Of a stretch of 64,000 nt of DNA, positions 47,239-56,036 are shown piece after piece (positions within the stretch are counted from its first letter, which is position 1; each line of letters starts with the position of its first letter). A program made the translations under genes and the position numbers. This DNA comes from an uncultured Paracoccaceae bacterium (lineage in GTDB: Bacteria; Pseudomonadota; Alphaproteobacteria; Rhodobacterales; Rhodobacteraceae). The stretch covers positions 262,841 to 326,840 of the forward strand of contig CANLYJ010000004.1 of NCBI GenBank assembly GCA_947495295.1, written 5' to 3'. Below the pieces are notes generated by a model. That model searched no databases. It was not told the origin of the DNA and worked only from the letters and a program-made list of their open reading frames with translations.

Positions 47239-47305
47239 GACGATCTATGCCGGTGTTTCTGACAAGGCCGTTGAGGGGCATTGTCGGGACACATGATAGC
47301 GAACA

Positions 47306-47587
47306 TCAGCTGTCGCTCGATATAATGGTCAGACGCGGCGCCGGATCTGAATGCGGGCATGCATCGCCGGTGCAGGTTACATCTGTCATCGGCAATAGCA
47401 GGTTATACCCGTTGTAGATGATCACATATGCATTGCCTTTTGTCCCGGCGAATTCGCCCCTAATGGATACGGAGCTATCAGATGAGGTTAGCAAAACGTC
47501 ATCGGCCGACGCAGCCTGTGGGATCAGGGTTGTGCCAAGCAGCGCTGATAAGATGGCGAATTTTTGAGCTGTCTTCATTGTCTTCAT
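47306..47587 (-). CDS. Small secreted protein with a Cys-Cys-Pro beta domain
   Basis: The 93-residue product has a signal peptide (about 1-28, 'LIPQAASA'). The mature part 'VLLTSSDSSVSIRGEFAGTK' through 'VTCTGDACP' is nearly the whole domain found at the C-terminus of the Ala-rich protein (34623-35369): a strand with 'SxDG/SxVxxxG' followed about 30 residues later by VxCxGxxCP. The two cysteines probably form a disulfide. Function is unknown. Confidence 0.65.
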   Translation of the reverse strand: MKTMKTAQKFAILSALLGTTLIPQAASADDVLLTSSDSSVSIRGEFAGTKGNAYVIIYNGYNLLLPMTDVTCTGDACPHSDPAPRLTIISSDS

Positions 47588-48082
47588 TGTCCTTGGGTCG
47601 CTAAGGCCGTGTCACCTTTTCAGGCTCTTGTTATGGCCCGCGCCTTTCTGTCGCCTGGTCGTGGTTCGTGCAGGCTGGGGGTGGTGTAACTGGGCAAGAG
47701 CGTCCTCTTGCCCAAACTGGTGAAATGCAGGCAGCTGGTGCACAGACCCCTCATTGATCTGTGCACCAACCGGTTCCGAGGGGCAGGGCCCGGGACCGAT
47801 CGAACAGGGATAAATGGGGAAGTTCATTGGCCCTGTTCAGCTGCACCGCTTGCTTTGGGACAGCAACTCCCGCGTGCTTGAGAAGCCAGTGCGCGGGAGA
47901 AAGTAGCCGGTGTATCGCAAAACCAATCCGGCCTGCATATCCGTATGGTTACCTAGGCAGATTTGCCTATATGCCCGGCAAGCCCTGACAGGGTATCAAC
48001 AATCTGAGCAAACCTGACGTTTTGCGCGAGCCTGACCTGAACACCGGCTTGGGCATGTCGGTTTCTTGGGGAGAAGAACTGA
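47588..48082. other. Intergenic region with two perfect hairpins
   Basis: The 495-base gap has no supported gene. Two inverted repeats lie close together: TGGGCAAGAG..CTCTTGCCCA (47691-47714, 4-base loop) and TGGTGCACAGA..TCTGTGCACCA (47736-47768, 11-base loop). Neither is followed by a U-run. The second half should include the promoter of the histidine-kinase gene. Confidence 0.55.
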
Positions 48083-50389
48083 ATGAAAACTTCTTTGGGC
48101 CTGGTGCTCGCGCTTTGCCTCGCCGGACTTCAGTTTATCGCCGTCGTCATTGTGGTGACGTTGTCCTATCTCGGCTCAGAGCGGGTGTTGCTGGATCATG
48201 CCCGCAATCTGATGAGTGATGTTGGCACAAATACGATTGCGCATTCCCAGGGGTTTCTGGATCCGGCGCGCAGTGCCGCCGAACTTGCGGCGCGGCTGGC
48301 CGAAAACCGTATCATTGCCAGTGAAAACCAGCAGAAGCTGGAACAATTGTTGTTTCAGCAACTCCAGCTCGCCCCACAGTTTGCCGGCGTCTATTACGGT
48401 GATCAGGATGGCAATTTTGTCTATGTTATGCGCAGCGATGGGCCGGGGCCGTACCGTTCGAAGATCATTTCGAATACTGGCCCGGTCCGCAGTACCAAGC
48501 TCATTTGGCGTACTGATGATTTTGCCGTCGTGAAGCAGAGCGATGACCCGGCTGATGTTTTTGATCCAAGGGAGCGCCCTTGGTACATCGAGGCGCAGCG
48601 GGAATCCAAGACGGTCTGGACGGACCCATACATCTTTTTCACCTCTCAATCGCCGGGCATTACAATCGCAACACCGGTTCTGCGGGATGGTGACAATCTA
48701 CAGGGTGTGATTGGCGTCGACATCAAGATCAGCGCCATTTCTGATTTTCTGTCTCAGCTCAAGATCGGAGAAAGCGGCGCTGCCTTGATCATGAACAGCA
48801 ATGGTGACGTCATTGCGCATCCTCGATCCGAGTTGTTGAAGGCGGTCAACGCCGATGGCACGTTCCGATTTGCCGGCATCGATGAGATCGAAGACCCCAT
48901 CGCGCGCCGCGCATTCGCCAACCTTTCCAAGATGGATTTCGTCTCTGTCGCGGCTGAGACGCATACGGAATTCAGCTATGATGGTGCGAATTTTGTGTCC
49001 ACGATCATGCCCATTATGAGTGAGGAGCTGCCGTGGACCATTGCTGTCTACGCGCCGGAGAATGATTTCATTGGCGCGATCTTGCGCAACCGAAACCGCG
49101 ACATTTGGGTCGCCGCACTTGTTGCCGTCATGACCGGCGTTGTTGGTTTGTCGCTTGCCAACTTCATCAACAAGCCGGTTCGGGCATTTGCCGTCCGATC
49201 CGCGTTGATTTCACAAGGGGAGATTGACCCCAGCGAACCCATTCCACGCACCTATAGAGAGCTTGAGCAAGCAAACCAGACGCTTACCCAAGAGATTCTT
49301 CAGCGCAAGAAATCAGAGCGTGAATATGGTCAAACCTTCAACCTGTCATCACGCGGCATGGTGCAGATCGATCCCGAAACTGGCAGGCTTCTGCGCGCCA
49401 ATCAGAAATTCGCGGATATCTTTGGCTATACGCTTGATGAGGTGTCGACCATGTCAACCGACGCGCTTTGCCAAACCGGCGAGCCGATGATCATAAGCGA
49501 GCTTGTTAAGGGAGAGGCGGATGGTGGCGGGTCCAGCGCCGAAAAGCGCTGCCGCCGCAAAGATGGCAAGGAGATTTGGGTCAAGGTGAATGCGATTATG
49601 ATCCATGATCATAAGGGTCGTCCGCTCCACCTTGTCGCAACAATCGACGACATCACGAAGAACAAAATCTCTGAGGTTCAGATCAGCAAGCTGAACCGCG
49701 ACCTGTCACATCTTGCCCGGGGTGAGGTGCTTGGCCAAATGGCTGCTGGTCTTGCACATGAGTTGAATCAACCTTTGACGGCGATAACTCAGAATGCTGA
49801 CGCGGCAGTGCAGACGGCCAGAGAACAGCAATGCGAGACACAAGAGCTTGTCCAAATTCTGGAGGAGCTGGATCAACAAGCACATCGTGCAGCTGAAATC
49901 ATCAAGGCGCTTCGCGGGTTTGCCCGGAAGGGGGAGGAGTGGAAGACGCCCTTTGATCTGCCGGAGCTTGTCAGGCAGTCGCTGCTTCTTGTTCAGGCGG
50001 AAGCGACCGAACATGGGGTGGAAATGAGTTTTGTTGCCGACGATCTGCCGCAGGTCGTCGGTATCCGGGTTCAGATCGCACAAGTCCTTGTCAATCTTCT
50101 GAGAAACGCAATCGAGGCTATCTCAGCCAGCGGTAGCAACACGAAAAACGTTGTGGTCGAGGCGAGGAACATACCAGGTTTTGTTGAAGTCCGCGTGCGG
50201 GATACCGGGCCGGGTATTGATCCTGAAATCGACCTTTTTACCCAGTTTGAAACGACAAAGGGCGACGGCATGGGCCTTGGCCTGTCCATTTGCCGGTCAA
50301 TCGTCGAAGCCGGAGGTGGCAAAATGCGTCATGAGCCGGGCGCAGGTCACGGCGCGCAGTTCATTTTTACAATACCGGCGGCAACATGA
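48083..50389 (+). CDS. Membrane sensor histidine kinase (dCache, PAS, HisKA, HATPase)
   Basis: The 768-residue kinase has a first membrane helix (about 7-30), a periplasmic dCache-type sensor region (about 35-325, with 'DPRERPWYIEAQRESKTVWT'), a second helix near 337-360 and a PAS domain at about 410-535 ('QTFNLSSRGMVQIDPETG'). The HisKA domain follows with phospho-acceptor His559 in 'GLAHELNQPLTAI', then the ATPase domain with 'VLVNLLRNAIEAISASGS' and 'DTGPGIDPE'. dCache domains bind small ligands such as carboxylates or amines. It pairs with the regulator downstream. The ligand is unknown. Confidence 0.92.
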   Translation: MKTSLGLVLALCLAGLQFIAVVIVVTLSYLGSERVLLDHARNLMSDVGTNTIAHSQGFLDPARSAAELAARLAENRIIASENQQKLEQLLFQQLQLAPQFAGVYYGDQDGNFVYVMRSDGPGPYRSKIISNTGPVRSTKLIWRTDDFAVVKQSDDPADVFDPRERPWYIEAQRESKTVWTDPYIFFTSQSPGITIATPVLRDGDNLQGVIGVDIKISAISDFLSQLKIGESGAALIMNSNGDVIAHPRSELLKAVNADGTFRFAGIDEIEDPIARRAFANLSKMDFVSVAAETHTEFSYDGANFVSTIMPIMSEELPWTIAVYAPENDFIGAILRNRNRDIWVAALVAVMTGVVGLSLANFINKPVRAFAVRSALISQGEIDPSEPIPRTYRELEQANQTLTQEILQRKKSEREYGQTFNLSSRGMVQIDPETGRLLRANQKFADIFGYTLDEVSTMSTDALCQTGEPMIISELVKGEADGGGSSAEKRCRRKDGKEIWVKVNAIMIHDHKGRPLHLVATIDDITKNKISEVQISKLNRDLSHLARGEVLGQMAAGLAHELNQPLTAITQNADAAVQTAREQQCETQELVQILEELDQQAHRAAEIIKALRGFARKGEEWKTPFDLPELVRQSLLLVQAEATEHGVEMSFVADDLPQVVGIRVQIAQVLVNLLRNAIEAISASGSNTKNVVVEARNIPGFVEVRVRDTGPGIDPEIDLFTQFETTKGDGMGLGLSICRSIVEAGGGKMRHEPGAGHGAQFIFTIPAAT

Positions 50390-50483
50390 TGCGGCTTTGT
50401 GTTTGGTCCCTGCGATTTGCGTCAATTGCCGGTATTGGCGCAGATCAAGTGCGCCGTTTTTGAAGGAAGAGGCGAGGCTGCAA

Positions 50484-51113
50484 ATGTTATCAACTCACCC
50501 CATGGTATACATCATTGATGACGATGAAGACATTCGTTCGTCGCTGACGCGGTCATTGGGCAAGCGTGGTTTCGAGGTGACGGCCTTCCCTTCTGCCGAA
50601 GCTTTTCTTGAGGTCCATCGCGAGACTCAAGCCGGTTGCATCATCCTTGATTACGGCATGCCGGGCCTGAATGGATTGGAGTTGCAGGAAAAGCTGAACG
50701 CTGCGGGTTTCACCACACCTATCATCTTCATAACAGGCCATGGTGGTGTGCCGGAGTCAGTTCGTGCCATGCGGGCGGGTGCGCTGGATTTTCTTGAAAA
50801 ACCGTTTCGAACCGAGGTTCTTGTGGAGCGGATCAACCGTGCCGTTCAGCTAAGCGTCGCGGCGCAGGCGCTGCGGGACAAGACGTTGGACGCACAAAGA
50901 CGATTGCGGGTGCTCACGTCCCGCGAACGTGAGATTGTCGATCTGATAGTCTCAAACCCCGCAAATACAACAAGTAAGGAAATTGGTCGCGCACTTTCCA
51001 TCAGCCCGCGTACCGTTGATCATCACCGCGCACGCATACTCGAAAAGATGCAGATCAAATCAATTGTTGAACTCATCGAAGTTGCTTTGAACGCTAAGCC
51101 GCCCACCGCTTAG
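50484..51113 (+). CDS. FixJ-family response regulator
   Basis: The 209-residue regulator has a receiver domain with acidic 'IIDDDEDIR', phospho-acceptor Asp56 in 'CIILDYGMPGLNG' and Lys in 'FLEKPF', then a LuxR/GerE helix-turn-helix ('LTSREREIVDLIVSNPANTT'). It is the cognate partner of the kinase 95 bases upstream. ATG 50484 follows GAGGCGAGG; an ATG six codons later is also possible. Its stop TAG is made of the TA flanking the MITE-like element and the element's first G, so the tail 'NAKPPTA' may not be ancestral. Targets unknown. Confidence 0.9.
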   Translation: MLSTHPMVYIIDDDEDIRSSLTRSLGKRGFEVTAFPSAEAFLEVHRETQAGCIILDYGMPGLNGLELQEKLNAAGFTTPIIFITGHGGVPESVRAMRAGALDFLEKPFRTEVLVERINRAVQLSVAAQALRDKTLDAQRRLRVLTSREREIVDLIVSNPANTTSKEIGRALSISPRTVDHHRARILEKMQIKSIVELIEVALNAKPPTA

Positions 51114-51374
51114 GGTCAGGACCCATTAATTCCGCTCCGCTGGTTTGACAGATTTTTCGTGTGACAAGGCGCATCTGCGCAGGAACTCTGGTTGAATTTC
51201 AAGCATTTGCAACGCAGCTCACGCGGAAAATCCGGCAAATCCTGCGGACGTCAAAACCGCTTCATCTCAGCGGCGTGAGCCATTTGCGAATAACCCGTTA
51301 TTCGCTGCATGCCTCAAACCCCTGATGTTTTGCAGTTTTGGCGCCAGCGGAGCGGAATTAATGGGTCCTGACCC
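51113..51374. mobile_element. 262-bp MITE-like element, copy 2
   Basis: Perfect 31-base terminal inverted repeats (51113-51143 and 51344-51374, tip GGGTCAGGACCC) flank a gene-free interior, with TA directly outside both ends. It has the same length as copy 1 at 33034-33295 with 8 differences, which suggests recent movement of both. The element directly touches the 3' end of the response-regulator gene and is followed by a transposase remnant. Confidence 0.88.
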
Positions 51375-51386
51375 TAGGCTCCAGAC

Positions 51387-51596
51387 TCATAACCAGAATA
51401 TGACGGCAGCGATAAGAGCGATGGCTGAGAGGAAGACCTTTGGGCACTTGTCGTGACGTGTAGAGATGCGCCGCCAACCTTTGAGGCGACCGAACAATCT
51501 TTCGATCCGATTGCGGCGTTTGTAGCGGCACTTGTCGTATTTGACAGTTTTGCTGCGAGACTTGCGATCAGAGAGGCAGGGAATGGCTCCCCCTGT
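51387..51596 (-). pseudogene. 3' remnant of an IS5-family transposase
   Basis: On the minus strand the frame reads 'VKYDKCRYKRRNRIERLFGR' then 'LSAIALIAAVIFWL' and a stop, the highly conserved C-terminus of IS5/IS1182-type DDE transposases. Upstream the frame meets a stop at 51597-51599 and similarity ends, so only about 70 residues of a roughly 250-residue protein remain. It lies next to the MITE-like element but cannot be shown to mobilise it. Confidence 0.8.
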
Positions 51597-51813
51597 CTAT
51601 TTGAATGTCTGCTTTGACCACGTGTTTGAGATCATCTTCAAGCGGAGCGTACGTCTCCTTCCCGCCCGGCCTGCTGAACCGACTGGTCGCAGAATGACGT
51701 GGGATCGTGTCCGCTTTGGGCTGGTAGATATGTACACTTGGGGAAACAAGAAAACTGTTTCACAAACCGAATAAATTGATTAATATTCAATAATTCGAAT
51801 ATCTAGGTGAGAA
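51597..51813. other. Intergenic region before the MBL genes
   Basis: This stretch holds no supported gene; a short plus-strand frame here looks accidental. The last 60 bases are A/T-rich (AATAAATTGATTAATATTCA) and probably carry the promoter for the MBL-fold genes. Confidence 0.45.
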
Positions 51814-52734
51814 ATGCCTCTGACACGCAGACGAGTGATGCAAAAGGGAATAGCGGTGGCCCTTTCCAGCGCTATTCCCCAGCATATTTGGGCGCAAACC
51901 ACACTGCACGCGGGTGAACGTACCCTTGATACCCTGAGCGATGGCAACCTTGTGCTTCCCAAGGGCTTTGCTTTCGGTGAAACCCCACCTGATGGCGCGG
52001 ATGATATTCTGGCCCGATATGGGATCACCGGCGATACGCTGACCCCCGATTGCAATGTCACCCTGTTACGCAGTGGCGATCACACGGTCCTTTTTGATGT
52101 CGGGTCCGGTCAGGAATTCATGCCCAGCGCAGGCAAGCTGATGGACGCGCTTGACGCCGTGGGGCTTGATGTGAGCGACGTTACCGATGTGGTCTTTACC
52201 CACGCCCACCCCGATCACCTTTGGGGTGTCAGGGATGACTTTGGCGATCTGATGTTCCCGGACGCGACCTATCACATGGGACAGGCGGAGTGGGACTACT
52301 GGACCGACCCTGACACCGTCACGACCATCGATGAAGGCCGCGTGACCTTTGCCGTCGGGGCCAAGAACCGCCTTGATATGCTCGCCGATCGGATCACGCT
52401 GTTCGAGGATGATCAGGAGGTTCTGCCCGGCGTCCTGTCGCGTTTGACGCCGGGGCACACGCCAGGGCATATGTCGTTCGAGGTGCAGATCGGCGGCGAA
52501 GCCGTCATGATCGTTGGCGATAGCATCGTGAACCACCACACCGCCTTTGAAAAACCTGCCTGGCTTTCCGGGTCAGATCAGGATCCTGAGTTGGGTGCCC
52601 AAACGCGCCTTGCCTTGCTGGATCAATTGAGCGCGGCGCAAATGCGGTTGATCGGTTTTCATTTGCCAGGTGGTGGCTGGGGCCGTGCAGAACGCCGCGG
52701 TGACGGGTTTGTCTTTGTCGGTGACGACGCATGA
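51814..52734 (+). CDS. Exported MBL-fold metallohydrolase with intact zinc motif
   Basis: The 306-residue protein starts with a twin-arginine-like signal ('TRRRVMQKGIAVALSSA'). The metallo-beta-lactamase motif is 'THAHPDHLWG' (His130, His132, Asp134, His135), with later 'TPGHTPGHMSFE' and 'IVGDSIVNHHTAF' completing a dinuclear site. Substrate unknown; the location beside the sox genes suggests a sulfur-related role, as for other MBL proteins in such clusters. Its stop overlaps the next gene by four bases. Confidence 0.85.
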   Translation: MPLTRRRVMQKGIAVALSSAIPQHIWAQTTLHAGERTLDTLSDGNLVLPKGFAFGETPPDGADDILARYGITGDTLTPDCNVTLLRSGDHTVLFDVGSGQEFMPSAGKLMDALDAVGLDVSDVTDVVFTHAHPDHLWGVRDDFGDLMFPDATYHMGQAEWDYWTDPDTVTTIDEGRVTFAVGAKNRLDMLADRITLFEDDQEVLPGVLSRLTPGHTPGHMSFEVQIGGEAVMIVGDSIVNHHTAFEKPAWLSGSDQDPELGAQTRLALLDQLSAAQMRLIGFHLPGGGWGRAERRGDGFVFVGDDA

Positions 52735-53678
52735 TCCGGTTTGCGGCACTTCTGGTTGCCGTTTGGGCAAACACCGCATCGGCGAACGAAAACATCGCAG
52801 ATCAATATCCGGGTTCACCGCTTTACAGTGCGCCGGTCGAGTTTATCCCGGGCGTATTCAGTGCCATTGGCGCAACCGCACCGCCCACATATGAAAACAC
52901 CGGCCATAACAATAACCTCAGCTTCATTGTCACCGGGGAAGGCGTTGTCGTGATCAATGGCGGCGGGGCTTATGTGCTGGCGGAGGCGCTGCACCAAGAG
53001 ATCAAGGCCCGCACCGATGAACCCGTCGTGCTTGTCATCAATGAAAATGGCCAGGGGCATGCCATGTTGGGCAATTCATATTGGATTGGTCAGAATGTGC
53101 CGATCATCGCCCATGAAGATGCCGCCGCTGCGTTTGAGGATGGCGGCTTTCGCATTCTTGAGGCCATGCAGAAGCTAAACCGCGACAAGGCCGCAGGCAC
53201 GTTCCTGCAAGGCCCCACGGAAACATTTGCTGATGAATACATCCTGGAACTTGGCGATTTTCGTATCGAGGTTCGCTATCTTGGCCCGGCCCATAGCGCC
53301 GGTGATGTTGTCGTCTGGTTGCCCCGCCAGAATCTTGTGATTGCGGGTGATATGGCCTTTCACGAACGCATGCTGCCGATATTCGAGGATACCTATACCC
53401 TTGATTGGCTGGCAACATGGGACACGGCATTTGAAGCGTTGAATGCCACCTATGTCATTCCCGGGCACGGGCATCCGACCAATATGGATCAGGTCCGCCG
53501 CTATACCAAAGGTTACCTGGAATATCTGCGTGGCAAGATTGGCGCGCATCTGGACAGTGGTGGGGGACTCGCGGATGCTTATTACGTTGATCAGTCACCT
53601 TATGCCCATCTGGACACGTTTGAGGAATTGGCGACCAAGAATGCCGGGCGGGTCTATGAGCAGATGGAATTCGAATAG
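52731..53678 (+). CDS. SoxH-like MBL-fold protein with altered first metal motif
   Basis: The 315-residue protein has a signal peptide (1-18) and an MBL fold. Where HxHxDH is expected it reads 'VINENGQGHAMLG' (104-110), but later metal positions are kept: 'LGPAHSAGDVVVWLPRQN', 'VIAGDMAFHERML' and 'VIPGHGHPTNM'. SoxH of sox clusters belongs to this group, and the sox operon converges from the other side with only one base between the stops. It may bind one metal or act non-catalytically. Coupled to the preceding MBL gene by ATGA overlap. Name by similarity of type and context, not proven. Confidence 0.75.
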   Translation: MIRFAALLVAVWANTASANENIADQYPGSPLYSAPVEFIPGVFSAIGATAPPTYENTGHNNNLSFIVTGEGVVVINGGGAYVLAEALHQEIKARTDEPVVLVINENGQGHAMLGNSYWIGQNVPIIAHEDAAAAFEDGGFRILEAMQKLNRDKAAGTFLQGPTETFADEYILELGDFRIEVRYLGPAHSAGDVVVWLPRQNLVIAGDMAFHERMLPIFEDTYTLDWLATWDTAFEALNATYVIPGHGHPTNMDQVRRYTKGYLEYLRGKIGAHLDSGGGLADAYYVDQSPYAHLDTFEELATKNAGRVYEQMEFE

Positions 53679-53679
53679 C

Positions 53680-54738
53680 TCAGGCGGTGACGAATGATGG
53701 TCGACGGATCAAACGATGTGTCAGCATCGCGCCGATCCACATGGCCCCGACAGCGACCCATGCCGTCAGCGCAAAGATGGCACCCCCTGACATCCCCGCA
53801 CCCACTGCGCAGCCACCGGCCAACATGCTGCCAAAGCCCATAAGTGCGGCACCGATCAGATAGGTCTCCATCGGGCTGTCCGGGCCAAAACGCTGGATCT
53901 TTGCCTCTTTGGTGATGACCGCCATGACGCCTGCACCGACAAACACGCCCGGCACCAGCCCGACGCCAAATCCAAGCGGCAATTGCGTGCTGTTGACCAG
54001 CCCCATCAATGTGTCGGTTGATGGCCCTGTGAACGTCACCGAGGAAATCGGCACCACGTCAAATGAGTTCATCGCAATGGTGTAAGTGCCTAACCAACCG
54101 AGCGCGACAGCCAAACCGACGCCCAGCGCGGCCAGGGCATGGCTGATCTGAACATGTTGGCGACGGCTATGCCAAAATGCACCGGCAAGGGTGATTGCCG
54201 CGATCCCCGCCGCCATGGCAGCGTTGACGCCGATCTGTTCCAGCAAGCTGCGTGCTGTGCCGCCGGGGATAAGCCACAGCGTCGCAAGCTGTTCGCGCGC
54301 CGGTGCCAAAGCCCCGCGCAACGCGGACTGCGCGACGAGGGTCAGCACCAGCCCCGTCACAATCGCCCGCAGATTGCCCGTTGCGGACAAGACCAGCAAC
54401 CGACTGGCGCAGCCCCGCGCTAGCACCATGCCCCCACCAAACATGAGCCCCCCGATGACTGCGCCCGAGATGCTGCCGGTTGTCGCCAGTTGGCGGCTTT
54501 CGGATACGTCCAACCAACCGAGCGCGATCAAAAGCTGCACCGCCATTACTGCGCCGGAAAAGGCAATCAGCCAGATCGACAGACGCGGGCCAAGCCGCCC
54601 TTCGGCAACCTCGACCGTCGCGGCACGCAGGCAAAAGCGCGAATGCTGTGCCGTCGCACCAAAGAACACCCCCACCAGTCCACCCAACGCCATCAGGACG
54701 GCCCCGACACCGTAATGCTCTATCAGGTTTTCCAGCAT
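53680..54738 (-). CDS. YeeE/YedE-family sulfur (thiosulfate) transporter
   Basis: The 352-residue inner-membrane protein has about ten helices and three conserved cysteine sites: 'HSRFCLRAATVE' (Cys36), 'LARGCASRLLVL' and 'MLAGGCAVGAGMSGG'. These match the cysteines that handle thiosulfate in YeeE/TsuA. SoxT proteins of sox clusters are in this family. It lies last in a minus-strand row after hemA (69-base gap) and converges with the MBL genes. It probably imports thiosulfate or a related sulfur compound into the cytoplasm. Confidence 0.87.
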   Translation of the reverse strand: MLENLIEHYGVGAVLMALGGLVGVFFGATAQHSRFCLRAATVEVAEGRLGPRLSIWLIAFSGAVMAVQLLIALGWLDVSESRQLATTGSISGAVIGGLMFGGGMVLARGCASRLLVLSATGNLRAIVTGLVLTLVAQSALRGALAPAREQLATLWLIPGGTARSLLEQIGVNAAMAAGIAAITLAGAFWHSRRQHVQISHALAALGVGLAVALGWLGTYTIAMNSFDVVPISSVTFTGPSTDTLMGLVNSTQLPLGFGVGLVPGVFVGAGVMAVITKEAKIQRFGPDSPMETYLIGAALMGFGSMLAGGCAVGAGMSGGAIFALTAWVAVGAMWIGAMLTHRLIRRPSFVTA

Positions 54739-54807
54739 GTTCAGGCCCCTATCAATTGCTCTGGAGCTAGCAAAACGTGCGGTTTCAAACTTTGATGCAG
54801 GTCAACC

Positions 54808-56028
54808 TTACTGTGCTGCGACAGGCAAACGCGCAAGTTGGCACTGCGCCCAAAGCGTTTCAAGCGCGCCGACAAGATGTTCGATATCCGCGTCCGAATG
54901 GACGGGCGACGGGGTGATCCGCAAACGCTCTGTCCCTTTGGGCACCGTGGGGTAGTTGATCGGTTGGATATAGATGCCGTAGTCGCGCATCAGGATATCG
55001 GACAGGTATTTGCATTTCACCGGATCCCCGACCATCACCGGAATGATGTGGCTGGGGTTGTCCAGATGCGGGATGCCGATTGCGTCCAGCCGCGCGCGCA
55101 GTTCGGTCACCTTCGCCTTTTGCGCGGCGCGTTCAGCCCGGCTGGATTTCAGATGCCGGATGGAGGCGGTCGCGCCAGCGGCCACGGCCGGTGGCAGAGC
55201 AGTGGTAAAGATGAACCCGCTCGCAAAGGACCGGATGAAATCGCAGAGGTTGGCCGAAGCCGCGATGTAGCCACCCATGACGCCAAAGGCTTTGCCAAGT
55301 GTGCCTTCGATCACGGTCAACCGATCCATCAGACCTTCGCGCTCTGCTATCCCGCCGCCGCGTGGACCGTAAAGCCCGACGGCGTGGACCTCATCCAGAT
55401 AGGTCATGGCGTTGTATTTATCGGCCAGATCGCAAATCGCGGCGATGGGCGCGATATCGCCATCCATCGAATAGACGCTTTCGAATGCGATGAGCTTCGG
55501 GCGGTCCAACGGTTGCGCCGCCAGCAACTCTTCGAGATGCGCAAGATCATTGTGCCGCCAGATCTGCCGGTCTGCCTTCGAATGGCGGATGCCCTCGATC
55601 ATGCTGGCGTGGTTCAGCGCGTCGGACAGCACCAGACAGTCCGGGATTTTCGCGGCCAGGGTGCCAAGGGCGGCCCAGTTGGACACGTAGCCGCTGGTGA
55701 AGAGCAAGGCCGCTTCCTTGCCATGGAGGTCTGCCAATTCCGCCTCGAGCAGCACGTGGTCATGCGTTGTGCCAGAGATGTTTCGGGTCCCGCCCGCACC
55801 AGCGCCAACCTTGTCCAGCGCGTCATGCATCGCCGCCAGCACATCGGGATGTTGGCCCATGCCAAGATAGTCATTGGAACACCAGATCGTCACGTCACCG
55901 GTGTCGTTGCCGCGATTGGTTGCGTTTGGAAAGCTGCCGCAATGCCGTTCCAGATCAGCAAACACGCGGTAATTGCCCTCGTCTTTCAATTGCGACAGGG
56001 CTGCCGCGAAAAATCCGTTATAGTTCAT
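54808..56028 (-). CDS. hemA: 5-Aminolevulinate synthase
   Basis: This 406-residue PLP enzyme condenses glycine with succinyl-CoA, the first step of the C4 tetrapyrrole pathway. Motifs include '[20 protein letters not shown]', the glycine loop '[16 protein letters not shown]', the '[15 protein letters not shown]' region and the PLP lysine in '[14 protein letters not shown]'. Length is standard. It starts eight bases after the DUF302 stop, downstream of soxF; the cytochrome-rich sox products create a heme demand that may explain the linkage. Confidence 0.95.
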   Translation of the reverse strand: MNYNGFFAAALSQLKDEGNYRVFADLERHCGSFPNATNRGNDTGDVTIWCSNDYLGMGQHPDVLAAMHDALDKVGAGAGGTRNISGTTHDHVLLEAELADLHGKEAALLFTSGYVSNWAALGTLAAKIPDCLVLSDALNHASMIEGIRHSKADRQIWRHNDLAHLEELLAAQPLDRPKLIAFESVYSMDGDIAPIAAICDLADKYNAMTYLDEVHAVGLYGPRGGGIAEREGLMDRLTVIEGTLGKAFGVMGGYIAASANLCDFIRSFASGFIFTTALPPAVAAGATASIRHLKSSRAERAAQKAKVTELRARLDAIGIPHLDNPSHIIPVMVGDPVKCKYLSDILMRDYGIYIQPINYPTVPKGTERLRITPSPVHSDADIEHLVGALETLWAQCQLARLPVAAQ

Positions 56029-56036
56029 TGTTGTCC

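Noticed and set aside
51532..51774. 80-residue plus-strand frame overlapping the IS5 remnant
   Set aside because: Its first part is antisense to the transposase remnant and the rest has no recognisable feature.
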